Below are positions 1 to 12,800 of a DNA stretch of 64,000 bases, piece after piece. Origin of the DNA: Owenia fusiformis. Taxonomy: Eukaryota > Annelida > Polychaeta > Sabellida > Oweniidae. The stretch spans positions 23,979,564 through 24,043,563 of the forward strand of contig CAIIXF020000007.1 in NCBI GenBank assembly GCA_903813345.2, read 5' to 3'. The position numbers were made by a program, and so were the translations under genes. The notes beneath the pieces were generated by a model. That model worked only from the letters and a program-made list of their open reading frames with translations, ran no database searches and was not told the origin of the DNA. The first letter of the stretch is position 1; each line of letters opens with the position of its first letter.

Positions 1-90
1 AAATGATTGCCTCATTAAAAGTTTACAGAAATTTGTATCTCCCTGGTTATGTCCTTGGAGTTGCGTCCCGAGTTGCGTATATAAATTCAA

Positions 91-230
91 TAATAGGGAG
101 TTTAAGCTTGCAATGTTTTTCACAACCTAAACGTGAACGAAAAATATTTAAGCGATGCATTTGTATGGGTGATTGGTCATACGTATAGGTTGGCGTTTCG
201 ATTTTATATGCACGCTTAAACTCCCCAATA
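91..230. mobile_element. 140-bp MITE, copy 1
   Basis: This short element is bounded by inverted repeats (left TAGGGAGTTTAAGCTTGCA, right a diverged complement ending in CTTAAACTCCCCAATA). A second, better preserved copy lies at 61729-61870. The interior, including a stretch reading GTATGGGTGATTGGTCATAC, is nearly identical between the copies. There is no coding capacity, so it fits a non-autonomous DNA transposon. The superfamily is not assignable because the target duplication is ambiguous in AT-rich flanks. Confidence 0.75.
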
Positions 231-1087
231 AGTGTATTTCGTCCTCGGTTGGCCTTGCCTAAGTTGGTGTCTTTTTATCTTTTAAATATTATTTTCACCG
301 CGGTATATTATATAAAATCAAGATGAATAACCAACCTGAATAACTTCCACATATAATCTGCCAAAAGCGTTTAAATAAGATCCAATCATTTGGAAAATAG
401 GGGACTCATAGGTCTACTCAAGTTCTAGGAATAAATAAATAATAGTGATTTTGAATCAAATCAATTTTATTAATTCTGGCATTATAAAAATATATACAAG
501 TGCTCATGATTATTCCAACGTAAGGTTTATTGTTGTGTAACATCTTTGAAATATTTACAAGAATTAAAATTCGTTTTTAAAGTCCTTCAAGAGACTAGAT
601 AAGTCTCTTTTCACAATTACCATATTTCCAACAGTCAGATATTACAAATATTGCATACAACTTACAAAAATAACCACAAAGCAAGATTCAAAATGATATG
701 TGCAATGTATCATATGTACAGGGTAACTCAACACAAACTAGGCCCATAGGCTTTTCAGTGCTAGAAAGAATGTTCATAAAAAGATGGCACTGACGTCCAA
801 TAGAGAATTATACGTTATGAATAGTATACAAGGAACTACTCTACTGCCATCTAAATATCGATAAGGTTTTCCATACAACAATCTTTCAGATAAAAATATG
901 TATAGGTTTCTCTCATTTTTCGTATTCATATAAAGTTTATCTTATTGAGCAGGTTTTTGCCATGATAACTAAATCTAAACATAAATGAAGAGACTTGTCA
1001 CATGCCCTTCTAAGAATATTTCTGCAAATTTAGAATTAATATGTGGGCCCAAAATCGTAAGGTGAGAAATATTCCATCGAAAATGTT
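231..1087. other. 3' flank of the first LU gene; possible 3' UTR
   Basis: No coding potential is seen. The stretch lies downstream of the minus-strand LU gene that stops at 1088. On the minus strand there are AATAAA hexamers at 526-531 and 466-471, so a 3' UTR reaching roughly 450-510 is plausible. No transcript evidence can be seen in the sequence itself. Confidence 0.3.
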
Positions 1088-2660
1088 CTATCGTTGCATA
1101 GTGTACATGTATACGATAGTCACAATTGTTGACATCATGACGTAGATGTTGTATTTCAAACTGCTGCTTCCAAGCTGGAAAACAAAAGAATTAAATTTGC
1201 ACTGGTCTATTTCTAACTACATATTTTCACATTCATATCATATTGGCACGATGATAGACTTTAATACTAAGCATCATTCTTTGGGTATCAAAACTTACTC
1301 ACCTAGCTAGTAAGCGTCAAAAAAAGTTCCAAATTGAAAAACGTGCATATTTTCTAGTATTTAAAATATTCACATTGTATGTGAACATTTTTTCAGAATT
1401 GCAATTTTTTCAGTAAATGATTATTCTGATTTTTTATTTCGGGTATTTCGGGGTTATTTTGGCTCACGTTTGAAATTCGAAAATAGGCTTAATATAATAT
1501 TTCAGAAGACATGTTTGAGACATACTGACACAATACGGGTAACGACAATATTAAACGATATGAATATCGTTTTTCTTTCGGGAATTTGGTAAAATTTCAC
1601 TCACAGTTACGTAAAAATTGCATAAATCACCAGAACAACACTCAACACATGCCCAATCGTTGTACCAGTCTCGTTTACAGGACATCCTATAGAGGGCAGC
1701 ACGACGAGTACAACCATCTCGAGTGTCACAGCCCTTTGAGATCCAATGTACTCTCTCTCCACGCGGGGTCCAATAAGGTGGGGCTAAAACAAAGTACATT
1801 TTATAATTTGAAGGCAGGGTTGTTTCCTTATATCAAGAAGGACGTTAAAGATGTGGTAGACTTAGTGTCGAAATTTACCAATAATGTTTTGCCTGTACCA
1901 AATGCAAAGGGGATTCCACTGGCTGCAAGGGATTGCAGGATATTGAACCCCCTTTCTTGTCATTATCAGATCCATCTGATAATTCCACTAAAGTAGCTAA
2001 AGTGCTCAATTTTGAAGGAAGTTGCATCAATTTTTGTAAAATTCAAGATAAATCTTGATTTTTTGGCTTGTTTATGCCACAATCGCAACCCCCCTGACTG
2101 AAAACCGAAATTCTTTTGGCGATCACCCCCCCCCCTGACTGAAAGCTGGCTACGCCCCTGCACGACTATAGTTGAACTTACTACTCCATCGTATATATGA
2201 TGTACAAGTATCCTGGAACTGTCTGCATTGTACTACTGTTTTACCGCATTTGTCCTGATTTGAATCCTGACCCTCACACGAATAACACTCTAGAGCGTAA
2301 CCTGTAACATATTTCAAATGATAAACTGGCGCCATCTATAAATGTATCCTTAGTCTAATTTTCGAAGAAGTCTTACCGATCGTGAGACGCCACGACCTTT
2401 CAATGTCCTTGCTTATTTGAAACAGAGTGAGGTCATTTACCAGAACTCGCAGAACGGGCACTTACTCTGTACTAACACCAAAGTTACATATATGTACAGG
2501 GCAAGTAGGAACTCTGTATTGTCAGAATTAAGATTGGATATTGTGGTCATCTTAATAATTGAACATACGGGCTTTGGCAATTAATTTCTAGTCAACTAAA
2601 ACCCAACTTACCCGTCGTGATGAAACACAGGAAGCAGGTTAAAATGAATGTTGTTTCCAT
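1088..2660 (-). CDS. GPI-anchored Ly6/uPAR (LU) domain protein, paralogue 1
   Basis: Four coding exons on the minus strand: 2612-2660, 2182-2301, 1605-1783 and 1088-1174. Donors are GTAAGT, GTAAGT and GTGAGT; all acceptors end in AG; intron phases are 1, 1 and 0. The joined product is 144 residues. Residues 1-19 are a hydrophobic signal peptide. Residues 20-112 form a three-finger LU domain that opens LECYSC and closes ACVECCSGDLCN, with twelve mature cysteines at 22, 25, 35, 42, 49, 75, 81, 92, 102, 105, 106 and 111. Residues 117-144 form a tail with small residues (LGSSS) followed by a hydrophobic run, as expected for GPI attachment. It should be an extracellular membrane-tethered protein; such proteins modulate receptors or act as adhesion or immune-type molecules, and the specific role here is unknown. 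Two cysteines beyond the usual ten suggest an extra disulfide. The paralogue at 4385-6357 has the same exon plan. Confidence 0.85.
2044..2160. mobile_element. Fragment of the CAGGCCCGTAGCCA-type short element
   Basis: This piece sits in intron 2 of the first LU gene. It contains two C-rich runs, each followed by CTGACTGAAA, and ends GCTGGCTACGCCCCTG. The end matches the terminus of the better preserved copies at 28074, 30925, 39820 and 58336. No left terminus or target duplication is visible, so it is a truncated or diverged copy. Confidence 0.5.
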
Positions 2661-4384
2661 TCTCCTCGGAATCGCTTCCTGAACCGTAGAAAAATTCAAA
2701 CGTCTTCCTTATATTTGTTGTACTCTCACCATACAATAATTTCAGATCATCGATCATCAGTTTCTCTTTCAATCACGTTGTTTAATCTGTTACATGCTTT
2801 ACTTTATCGGATATTATAAAAAATGGTACTGAACATTGTAACACAAAAATTTGTTCCGTTTTAAACAAAATGGCTTCCAATGCTGTCCACACCAAAATAT
2901 CTGTTAATGGGACTTTGATCAAATACATTTATCTCTGTAAATGATTAACAAATAATGTGATTCATGAAATGCACAATCGTATTTTCATTAATCTGTTAAT
3001 GATTAATTAGTAGAATCAATTGTATATATTGGAATATATTGGGGAGTCAAGCGTATGTTCAAAATATTTCGGTCTTCATTTATACTAACCATTGCATTAT
3101 GAGAGGTAAAAGCAAGGGTTGAAATGAAATAACTTATAATATTGATAGAAACGTTACTCGACTTTATTTGCAATTCTTCCAAATTTTCTCAAATTTTTTT
3201 CCTTAATTACAATAGGTCGAAAATTTATGATAAATTTGATGAATTTTAAAAAATCGTCAAACCCATGTAAACCAATGGGAATGGTGGGTTCGGGGCAAAT
3301 CAGAAATCAGGATATCTATCCAGTAAAAAATTCAGCAAAAAATATTTTTATATATAAATTGAATTGTCTAACTTTTTTGTACACTAAGTGTTTAGTTTAC
3401 TTGATGAATACTAAAGTTACAGAGCTTCAAAGTCATTTTTGCAAATCATTTTTCGCCTTCTGAATTATTTCAATGGGAGAGGTTTTTTGTAAAACGATTT
3501 TGACTTTCAAGACCTATAACTTTGTTGAAGCTGAAGAAACGTATCAATTTTTTGTTAAATAAAGTTAGCAAATTCAATTCCCTACCTAGATTGTATTTTT
3601 TGCAAGGAGTTGGATCGATGAATATTCTGTCATGTGACGTGCGGCAAACTTATCATCAATTTTGGACCTATTGTACCCTGCATGCAGAGTCTAGTTAAAC
3701 TACAAAGACGAAGCTCTCTTTTAAGAAGTGAAGTCAAACGAATGCAAAGGTTAGACCTATTGCAATTGAGGCAAAAAATTGAGAAAATGTGTAGGTGTTC
3801 GAAATAAAGTCAAATTACGTACTATAAATATTTTCATCGCAGGTAAAAATTCAAAGGTAAAGAGGCTTTAACACGTAGTTCAATGGAGGCTAAGGTTGCC
3901 AAACTTATGGAGGGGAGTGTAAGTTCTGTATATTATATAGTCTAATAAAATACGTACACCCATAATAATACAAAACAACAGTTCGATATATCAAACAATA
4001 TATGTTTTCAATACATATTTATATACTTCCAATGTTTGTCCAATTATTAAACGATTTGTATAAAACTTAAGTAAAAACACATTCACACTCAGTCACTCTG
4101 TCTATCAGTCGATGGGGGTTTATACATGTATTTTTTTGTGGGGCCTAACATTCATTCTTTTTCGGAACTCCATTGACTTAACCATAAAGGGACTATATTG
4201 ATAGATGGGACATAAAGTGTCCATGGAATATTTCCGAAATTGTGTAGTTCGGTCTCGACTATTTTATACACACATAATTCGTTTTGATTCTAATAATAAT
4301 AGCAAAAATGAAAAGCTGTCCAGCTACTTTGGGCGTCGCCAAAATGTGATCTATCAGTTCAGTCTTTGAGTGTTTTTCTGATTA
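2661..4384. other. Intergenic spacer between the two LU genes
   Basis: No exon is recognised. The part near 2700 is the presumed promoter side of paralogue 1 and the part near 4300 is the 3' flank of paralogue 2. Around 3701-3735 lies one copy of a dispersed motif whose reverse complement reads CTTCTTAAAAGAGAGCTTCG. Confidence 0.5.
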
Positions 4385-6357
4385 TTAACTTGAGATATAC
4401 CAAATGGCAAAAATAGATGCCGCCACTGTTGCCACGCTTGACTGAACACTGGTCGCAGCTAACTGAAAATAAATGTACATGACCTAATTAAACTATTTGA
4501 GAGTCCTTACGTTATAGTTAAACAAGAGTGATCTTGCTTTAAAATTTCATTAATTCAAATAGACATTCGGCAATTTTGCCACTTTTTCAATCTAACTTTT
4601 AACTAAAATGAAAAATGTACATTGCTGGATGTATTGTTACCATGTTACAAAAACAAAACAAAAGCCTACAGTAATCTCCCTGTTACACAGGTTCCCTTGG
4701 CAACAATCAACGCACGCCCAGTCATGGTACCAGTCCCTCCGACAAAGTGTTTCCAGTTGCGCTTGCCTGCGACGGCATCCCTCCATTGTGTCGCAGCCCT
4801 TTGAGATCCAATGCGCCCTGCTTCCACGGGCAGTGGGGTAGTCGGGAGCTGAGAAAGAAATGACGATCTAGTTTGAAAATATTACATTGAAACCGCGAAT
4901 ATCACTATGCTAGATTGATACATACAGAGCAAATGTGAGCCCTAAAATATCACAGTCAATGGCGTGATTTTTTGTCAATTACTTATAATTACGAAATTTC
5001 ATCACTGATAAAAATAGTTTCCAAACCATTTTGAAATGATCTAGCGGGCAGGTAAACAAAAAATTCTTTCAATTTTAGAATATTTCTGGCTCATGTCATT
5101 CATTTTTCATGTCTATTTTCTAAAAATCCCCAAAGTGCACACTTTATTTCAGATAAACTAAAGATTTTTTACAACAGTGTATTATTATTATGGTTCACCG
5201 TTCTTATTATTTGGGAGAATTTAAGCATTTTTCACCCATTTTTACACTTTGAATCATAAATAACTTCACCAATTTATAACATATCGTGAATCTTTTGGGA
5301 GATATCGTAATTGAGATTGTAAGCAATAGATCGGCGGGTCAATTGTACATGTTGCTCGTAATTTTGTCACCCCCTATAGATCTGATTCTGCCTTTAACTT
5401 GTACTTACTGCTCCATCTGACGTAAGTTGTACATGTATCTTGGAAGGTTCTACAGCTGATTCTATCCCTGATGCATGCTGCACCATTCCAATCCTGTCCA
5501 CTACACACATAACATTCTAGTGGAGGGCGTTCTCTGCCGAAATTCTGGCAATTACCTAGAAAAGAAAAAATTAATGAGGCATTTTAAGAGCATTCTCTAC
5601 CAAAATTGTGGCAAATGCACGGAAAATTGATACACGCTGCGCCGTTCCAATCTTGTCTGCCACACACGTAAGGGAGGACGTTCTGAGGCGTTCTCTCCCT
5701 GGAAGTCAATTACCCAGAAAAGCAAAATAACATTTTAATAGGGGAGGTTTTTTTTCGGGAAGACGTTCAAGTTGAGGGAGTTCTCTAACGGTTGGCACTT
5801 ACTGAGAAAAACATATTACCTAATGAGGCCTTGTATGCCGAAATTCTGGCGTTTACATAGAAAAAAACAAAAAAAACAGGAGTGGAAGTCTCTTGACCCT
5901 AAGGGTGGTCTTCTGTCAAATAAGTGTCAATCACAAAAAAATACACAAAATATAGCAATCATGAATGTTCTCTGTTGAATCCCTGGCAGAATAAAACAAA
6001 ATGTAAAATATGACATGTTTAATTGGTTGTCATGATTTCGCGCCCCTGTCAAAAGCAAATCGAGAAAACATGATTTAATTAAAGGATTTGGCCATCGGGT
6101 TGGTCATCCAGAGCTTTTTTTAGTGTCATCACTCATTATGGGATAACGAAATATAGCAAAAGCAACACAGCAAAGATATTTCACAATACCATTTGGTGAC
6201 AAATGTATATTTGACAATACCTTTTTATTGTGACAAAAATTGTAGAATTCTCTATGTCTTTTACAATAAAGATGTGTTGTAATAAAGCATTTGTAGTAGC
6301 CTAATACTTACCTACTGTAACGCATACAAGAAATAAAAACAGTTTTAACGATTCCAT
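4385..6357 (-). CDS. GPI-anchored Ly6/uPAR (LU) domain protein, paralogue 2
   Basis: Four coding exons on the minus strand: 6312-6357, 5409-5555, 4670-4848 and 4385-4462, with intron phases 1, 1 and 0 as in the neighbour. The product is 149 residues. Residues 1-16 (MESLKLFLFLVCVTVG) are a signal peptide. The LU domain runs from about 29 (LECYVC) to 120 (ACVDCCQGNLCN). The block HWISKGCDT at 77-85 and RDWY.DWACV at 102-111 are shared with paralogue 1. The C-terminal exon (125-149) is a hydrophobic GPI signal ending IWYISS. Exon 2 codes for about nine more N-terminal residues than in paralogue 1, including an extra cysteine at 18. Exon 3 is 179 nt in both genes, which fixes its 3' end even though the donor there is weak (GTAGGC). 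The pair clearly arose by tandem duplication; the target receptor is unknown. Confidence 0.85.
5624..5720 (-). pseudogene. Decayed duplicate of LU paralogue 2 exon 2
   Basis: On the minus strand this stretch aligns with the first two-thirds of the true exon at 5409-5555, including GAGAGAACGCC, TACGTGTGTGG and GATTGGAACGGCGCAGC. The acceptor AG is changed to GG, and the copied frame meets TGA two codons in. No matching donor follows. It is an exon duplication within intron 1 that cannot be spliced or read as coding. Confidence 0.65.
5760..6000 (-). pseudogene. Further fragments of the exon 2 boundary
   Basis: Around 5818-5865 the sequence repeats the exon 2 acceptor neighbourhood (CCGAAATTCTGGC followed by a lysine-codon-like A-rich stretch). 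A third trace lies near 5960-5995. Each is shorter and more diverged than the copy at 5624-5720. Together they suggest serial local duplication of the intron 1/exon 2 junction. Confidence 0.4.
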
Positions 6358-9300
6358 TTCACATTGGTAAGTCCCGATACTCCAAAGCAATCCTTAAAAA
6401 ATATATTATATCTGATTTTAATTACAAAGTACAATTCTGTGTTATTATTTTAAAATGTATGCTTTATATTAATATTCATATATATCATATAGAATGAACT
6501 TTGAAACTGTTTTCAAACTGAATATTCTTATCATTTGACCTACTTGGGGTATTTGGTATCTAGCAGAGTGGTGCATTAGATAAGGGAATGACTCACTTTA
6601 TTTGTAAATGATTAATTACAATTTGTTATTAATTTACAAAGTATCTCTCTATCTTTTGAACAATCGAAAATCCAACTATGGAAAGTGGAGTTAAAGTTAG
6701 AGTTGAACTGAACAGTTAGGAATCTAGATCAGAGAAATACAAACGCCAATTCCAAGTAGGGCTATGTACAATTGTTGGGAGGGATATAGAAACCGTCCGT
6801 TCGTCCGTCTAAGTTCATTCGTTAGTTTGTCCGCCGGGACGATAACTCGGATACGAACAACGGCTATAATAACGTTGACACTGCGATAAAATTGCAATTT
6901 TGGTGGTATATAAATTAAACTTGATTTAGTGTAAACATTGACCATATGCGCCGAGGAATCATTTTAACTTTACTGATTAAGGGTTTCCTTTAATTTGCTG
7001 CCTTTATGTAACAGAAAAACTTTTCAGATTTCTATATTATTGCGTTCATTGTTTGTCTTGTTAAAAATATTTGTTATAATAAATAGAATAAAGAAATCTT
7101 ACTCGAGTCTCTAGCCTTAGAAGAAGGTAAAAGAAATCCACGCCTGAATCCACGAATTTAACAGTCAAACCCATGGTGTTAGGAAAACATGCCAATGCTG
7201 CTGCATCTGACTGTGACTTGAACCCGGGAACTTGAAGAGATTTCTTTTTCAGAGCACATTCATCAAAAACACACACCAATTAGCGTATTTAACAATAAAG
7301 CAACGGGTATTAAATCAATGCCCGGGTAATTAACGGGGGTATTAATGACATCAACACATTTTGGAAGAACGCCATCCATAATACATTTATAGTTTATTAA
7401 AGTATTTAAAGATGTCACTATTTATAGTAATATACAATTTTTATGTTTTCGTAACAAATTGACCGTCAAGTTTGACATTTACAATATGACGTCACGCATT
7501 GCAGGTGCCCTAAATATTTTATGATCCAAACAGGTAGGTCTAAACTAGTAAAATCTGTACTTTAATGAAGATAACCTACATCTCTATACATTACTAATTG
7601 TATATATTGTACTCCAGAACTATGTCGAAAAGTTTCAGAAAGAAATTTGATAAATCAGAGACGATTTCTTGTGGTCAAAAATCGTTTCAGGAAAAAGTGG
7701 TCGAATTTTTCACTTGGGATTTGTGTTTAATTTTGAAATTGAAAACTTTTTTGTTGTTTCTTTGGTTTACTTCAACAAAACCGAGAAACTAGACTAGTAT
7801 ACTATCTGGATACAGGCTCATTTACTAGATTTCAAATTAACACCAGTCATTAATCCAAACTAGAATGTCCTTTGACCTACTGAACTTCATAAGTGGGCTC
7901 CAAAGTTTTTGATTCTCCCAGGTTGATTTTTCAACTTCAAATACAGCTTTCATTATGTGGTATAATCTGAGCTGTTATTGGCTTCAACTTCCGTGCTATG
8001 CATTCATGCATCAGAAATTCTGGATGATCGAAACCAATTTTCCTTGATAACATGCAACTCGTTAAGTGAACTTGTCAAAGGTGATTTATTTATTGACATA
8101 AGTTGCCATTTCAATGTCACCGCTACCTGAACTAAAATTTTCCAAAGCTTTCAAAATCATTGTAAATTATACATGATCAAGGATACAAGGGGATAAATTG
8201 ATTATGGTCCTGACAAAAAATAAAACATAAGTGAACTTTTTGTCAATACTCCTAGACATCCCTCTGTACCAGTTTTGTCCATGGGAATTAATGTTTTACA
8301 TGAGTTGCATGAAGCGAAAAAAGTTTTGAAAAGCAGATGGCGGAAGGATAATGATTTAACAGGTAAACTCACTCTATTTATTTTGAAAAAAACATTTCTT
8401 TTTTTCTTGCATTGTATGCAGAATATTATATAGTCAGAAGCTAAACCTAGCCGGGCTATAAGAGTTGTCATATATAAGAAATAAGGCCTAGAAACCTAGA
8501 AGGGCCATAAGAGATGTTTGATAAGAAATAAGTCCTAGACTAGGTTTAACTTGTTTAACTAAGGTTGATCATCCTTCATCTACTAGTACCTTCCCTTACA
8601 ACATTCCATCAGATATTGACCTGGTGCTTTATATTGAGAACCATTAGATTTTCTTGTTACTACCTTCTCTTGTGGTAGTTGATATTTAGTGGAAATGCCT
8701 GAAAGTTGAATGTCAACCACTGGTTATCATGTATTAAACTACATATAGCTACTTATTCTCAGTCTACACCTTGACATCTTTTAACCCGGATACCAAGTTA
8801 AGAGCGCTTGTTGCAAGCTGTTGGGTGTTCAGTGCATATAAAATAACACATTGTTACATGTATTAAATGATGCCAATAAATACAGTATATATTATTATGC
8901 ATATTGGGGTATTGCTTACCAGATTTATGAGAAACAAATACACATACTGAACATGGAGTTTGTTTTCAATAGACTAATACGCGATAGACGAAAACATGAA
9001 CTTGCTTCTTTTTCATATTGAGTCATTGAGTCTCAGCTTCCGGGAACTAAGTCGGTGATGTCATTGTAGAACATTTCATGATTATCATCAGTTTCGAAAA
9101 ATGTTCGTGAAAACGCTTTGCAGATTGTCATAAGGACCTATATTTTTATCGATTGTGCAAATATTCGTGAAGAGGAATGTCAAATAATGCTAAAATGATG
9201 TATTCAAAATCGGACTCAGTATATTTCAATGGGGAAAAAACCCGAATGTAAAAAATCTGTTCCCGGAATTGGAGCTCTTCAACAGGGGAGATGAGAATAT

Positions 9301-9720
9301 TGTTGTCATTCTGAACTATCGCGTACACCTCTATTGAAATATTAAATGTCTAGGTATGCCCCCTATCATGACATGATTATAGTGAGAAACCTGTTAAGAG
9401 TTCAGATTATTTAGAAATATCAATTGCATCATAATTTAAAAAAAATATTGCAACAATTTTTAAATCATTCATAAATGTGTAGATCAAATAAAAAACAGTC
9501 AGTTTAGTATTAAGCTAGCCGTCTACTGTAATTAATTGATTAAAATAGAATGATTCAACATGTTGAATAATCAATAGCATCTGTTGTATTTATATTTGTT
9601 GTATTATCTGAAATCTAAGTTAATAGACTAGATGCCAGTTGAAATAAATATCATTTATCTTTCTAATAATTTTTTTAGTAAACCATTACCTAAAACTGAC
9701 TGCTTTTAGTTTTTATGTTT
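6358..9720. other. No recognised gene
   Basis: This is AT-rich sequence with only short random reading frames. At 6770-6860 there is a diverged relic of the GTCC-bearing element seen at 19141 and 28843 (GGGATATAGAAACCGTCCGT and following). Nothing else is recognised. Confidence 0.5.
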
Positions 9721-9732
9721 TTCTACTTTTGT

Positions 9733-9846
9733 TATGGTCTCCAACTTTTTGTGCTGGCGTTCGGTTGGTTGGTGGTCGATGTTCGAAGTTCAGCATCTGT
9801 AACGATTTGCAATAAATTACAAGGTGGTGACATCTTGTATCGTAAT
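9733..9846. repeat. GTTATGGTCTCCAACTTTTT dispersed repeat, copy 1
   Basis: It begins GTTATGGTCTCCAACTTTTT, continues with GGTTGGTGG-type G/T-rich sequence and CATCTGTAACGATT, and ends AGGTGGTGACATCTTG. Related copies lie near 27750, 52386, 53302 and 59925. It is non-coding and its origin is unknown. Confidence 0.6.
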
Positions 9847-12800
9847 TATCGTTGTAGCCTTATGGGAGTTTAAACCTTCTTTGCTATTCTGTTACTTACT
9901 AAAAGTTTCAAAATTACAGATTATTGAATCAGACTATTTTATATATTGTAGATGAAATGCCGCAAGTAAGATATAGCCTGGAATTAAATGATCAAAGCCA
10001 ATACAATTCCACGACTAGAACTCGAACAAACTCATTAATTGATCTTTCAATAACTTAATTAATTTAATTTCTAGGTCATGAGATTCCACATTAATGATCC
10101 ATTGTTAAAAGTGTAAAAGTAACAAATGGACTGATTGTGAATGTGATTACTGAATCACTTTTAATGATTTCTTGTACAATTATCTTCAAAAAGGCTTGTG
10201 AATCTGTTTGTATGTTATATGAACTTTATATGTGCTTTGCCATATCATTATATCTGAGATAGCCACCTGGTGGTGTAACTTCAGGCTTATCGAGGTAATA
10301 ATGAATAAAATGCATAAAAGTAGAAGCTATATAGATTATGCCATGAATATAAATATAAATGTCAAAACTATATAAATCACAGTTAAGTATATGTATATTT
10401 ATATTCTTATGTTTTATAGGAGTTATAAATCTACATATGAAATAAAATTACAAAAAATCTCAAAAGAATTACATAAAATTTCAAAAGAATCTACTGGATG
10501 TTGTTCATTCTTACAACCTGGAAATTCATTTTGTAGCAGAACATGTAGAAGTATTTGGAAGTACAGGTCTTACTTAAGTTCATTCATCCTTATTTTTATT
10601 TGTTGAAATAATTTGTTTTCATAACAGTCGTGTACTCCACAGCCATAATGCACCAAATTAACAAGAGATTTACATCTAGATTGATTAGCTATCTAATTTC
10701 ATGTCTTAAATCTGATATCTTAAAAGGGTTCAATTTCCCTCAAGTTGAGGGAAAATTCTGCATAATTTTGATTAAAGTTGAGTTCAGAAGTATATCTTCA
10801 TTTTCTCATTCTTAAGTGGGTGCAAATAGCTTTCAAAGTGTGTTACACCTATTTTTAAAATCTCAAGAAGTTGCGTTGCCTACTTGCTTTACTGCTGGGA
10901 AGATCAGTAGGGTTACCATGACAATATAAATCTGAGAATATTTATTGTAACATGGAGCAAAACAACATGTGTTTCCTGTTGCTATGGTAATATGACAACA
11001 TATTTTCTTTCCAAAATCTAAAGTGAGTTTTAATATGTATCACTATAGAAACCAAGTTTTAAAACAATAATATTGGAGAACAAGTTAAATACTTGACTGT
11101 TCACTCCTCTCTGAAGTAGTGTACCATATCTCAATATTCATGGTACTTCCATAGGGAACAATCAGATTGCTTTTCTTCAGATTTGTTATCTTTTTAGTTT
11201 TATCTGCTTTGGACTAAGATTAAGGGTATGCATTATATGTTGCCCCTTGTAGCACAGATATACTTGCTTGGTGGCAAAGGTGTATTTGCTACTCTTTGGA
11301 GTTACTGTTTTTAGTTGTGATACATTTATAGCATAATCCTTAAAAATCTTCAACTTGCCACTACCCAACTCATTGGAACAATCATGAAATATCTTTCAGC
11401 GATTTTGATAATTCATTTTGTTTCTAAAATCAGCTGAGTTTGTGACATTTGTTAATCCATGAATCAACATGAAATGAAATTACCTGTTTACAGTATTTCA
11501 TAATTAAATGCAAGATTCAGGTGCAAAGACAGGTGAGTCTGACACTATCTATCTGCTATCTTTCTTGCTAACTGTCTTGTTAACATGCTTCTGATACTGG
11601 AACCATTTTGGAACAGATTTCTAGCATGCTTCGTGTGATGGATGGAAGTAGGCTGCAAAACAAGCCAGATTAATCCGAAAGATGTAAGATACCATAGAGC
11701 CATACATTTTTTCTGAAAACTAATCAAAGTGATTATGTCTTATGATCTAATTAGCATTGATACAATTGGCTTCTGAGTTGCGAATTAGAAATTACTCTGT
11801 ATTCTCTCAAAATATATTTGCTCCTAGTTGTGATTTGGCATTTAAAAATGAGCTATTTTCAAAAGTTTTAGATTCTGAGTTTTAGAGTTTCTCAATGTCA
11901 TATACCGTCATGCCAATGAAAAATAAATTGAAGTTATTTCATAAAAGACTGATGTGTAATATAAAAGTGATGCGCTTTTATATTGAGGATATTGGAGGGG
12001 GACGCATGAGGCGGAAATACAAGTACTTGGTGCCTAAATCTCTTCTCCTAAAGAAATTTCGGAGTTTTTATTATTTAATACTCTTTTATGTTGTTTAACT
12101 TGCAAATGAAGATCATATCAGGAGTGCTTCATTGTTTGTAATTGAGAGAATAACCTACGAGATGGAAAAGTTGCATGCATCATGTAACAAGATTCAGAAA
12201 TGGACATCTCCTGTAAGGGATGAAACTTTTATTTTTTACAAGGGCTGACTGTCTGGAGCATCTTCACCTTGTACATATTCTAGAGATAAGATGTCATACT
12301 CTTGATTAGAATTCCTCTGTAACATTTTTATATGGTCAGTTATTATATAATAATGAGTTACCTGTTATCATACCTGTGTAGGAAAGTTGGGAGAAAGTGG
12401 GACTTCATATTAATTCTAGTCTTGCCCCTCATAACATATACATAATGTAAAAAATGGGGGCGGACAAGCTCATTACCAAAACCCCAGAGTATGACAAAAA
12501 GTTTGATTGACTCATGGTGACTGGTACCATGAAACTATATGCATGTAAACAGATCCCAACATAGTTACAGATAAGAAGATAGAGGTTAAAATAGAGGTTA
12601 AAAACAACATGGTATGAATTTTAATAAGGAAGACAATTTCTGAGAATCAAAATTTCTTGTTTGTGATATTATTTAGTTATTCATTCTGATGGAATGATAC
12701 TGGATTTCAGCTCTCAGATTATTTCTTTGCTTATTGAGTTGATATAAAATTATATATGTATTATTTCTAAATAACATGTCAATTTATATGTACCCTGTGC

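Noticed and set aside
6724-6945. 73-codon minus-strand frame
   Set aside because: It overlaps a diverged relic of the GTCC-bearing dispersed element, so it is repeat-derived.
7061-7279. TTCAAGTC-type tRNA T-arm look-alike and a 72-codon minus-strand frame
   Set aside because: The TTCAAGTC phrase lacks a matching acceptor stem, D-arm and anticodon stem, and the frame shows no domain or splice support.
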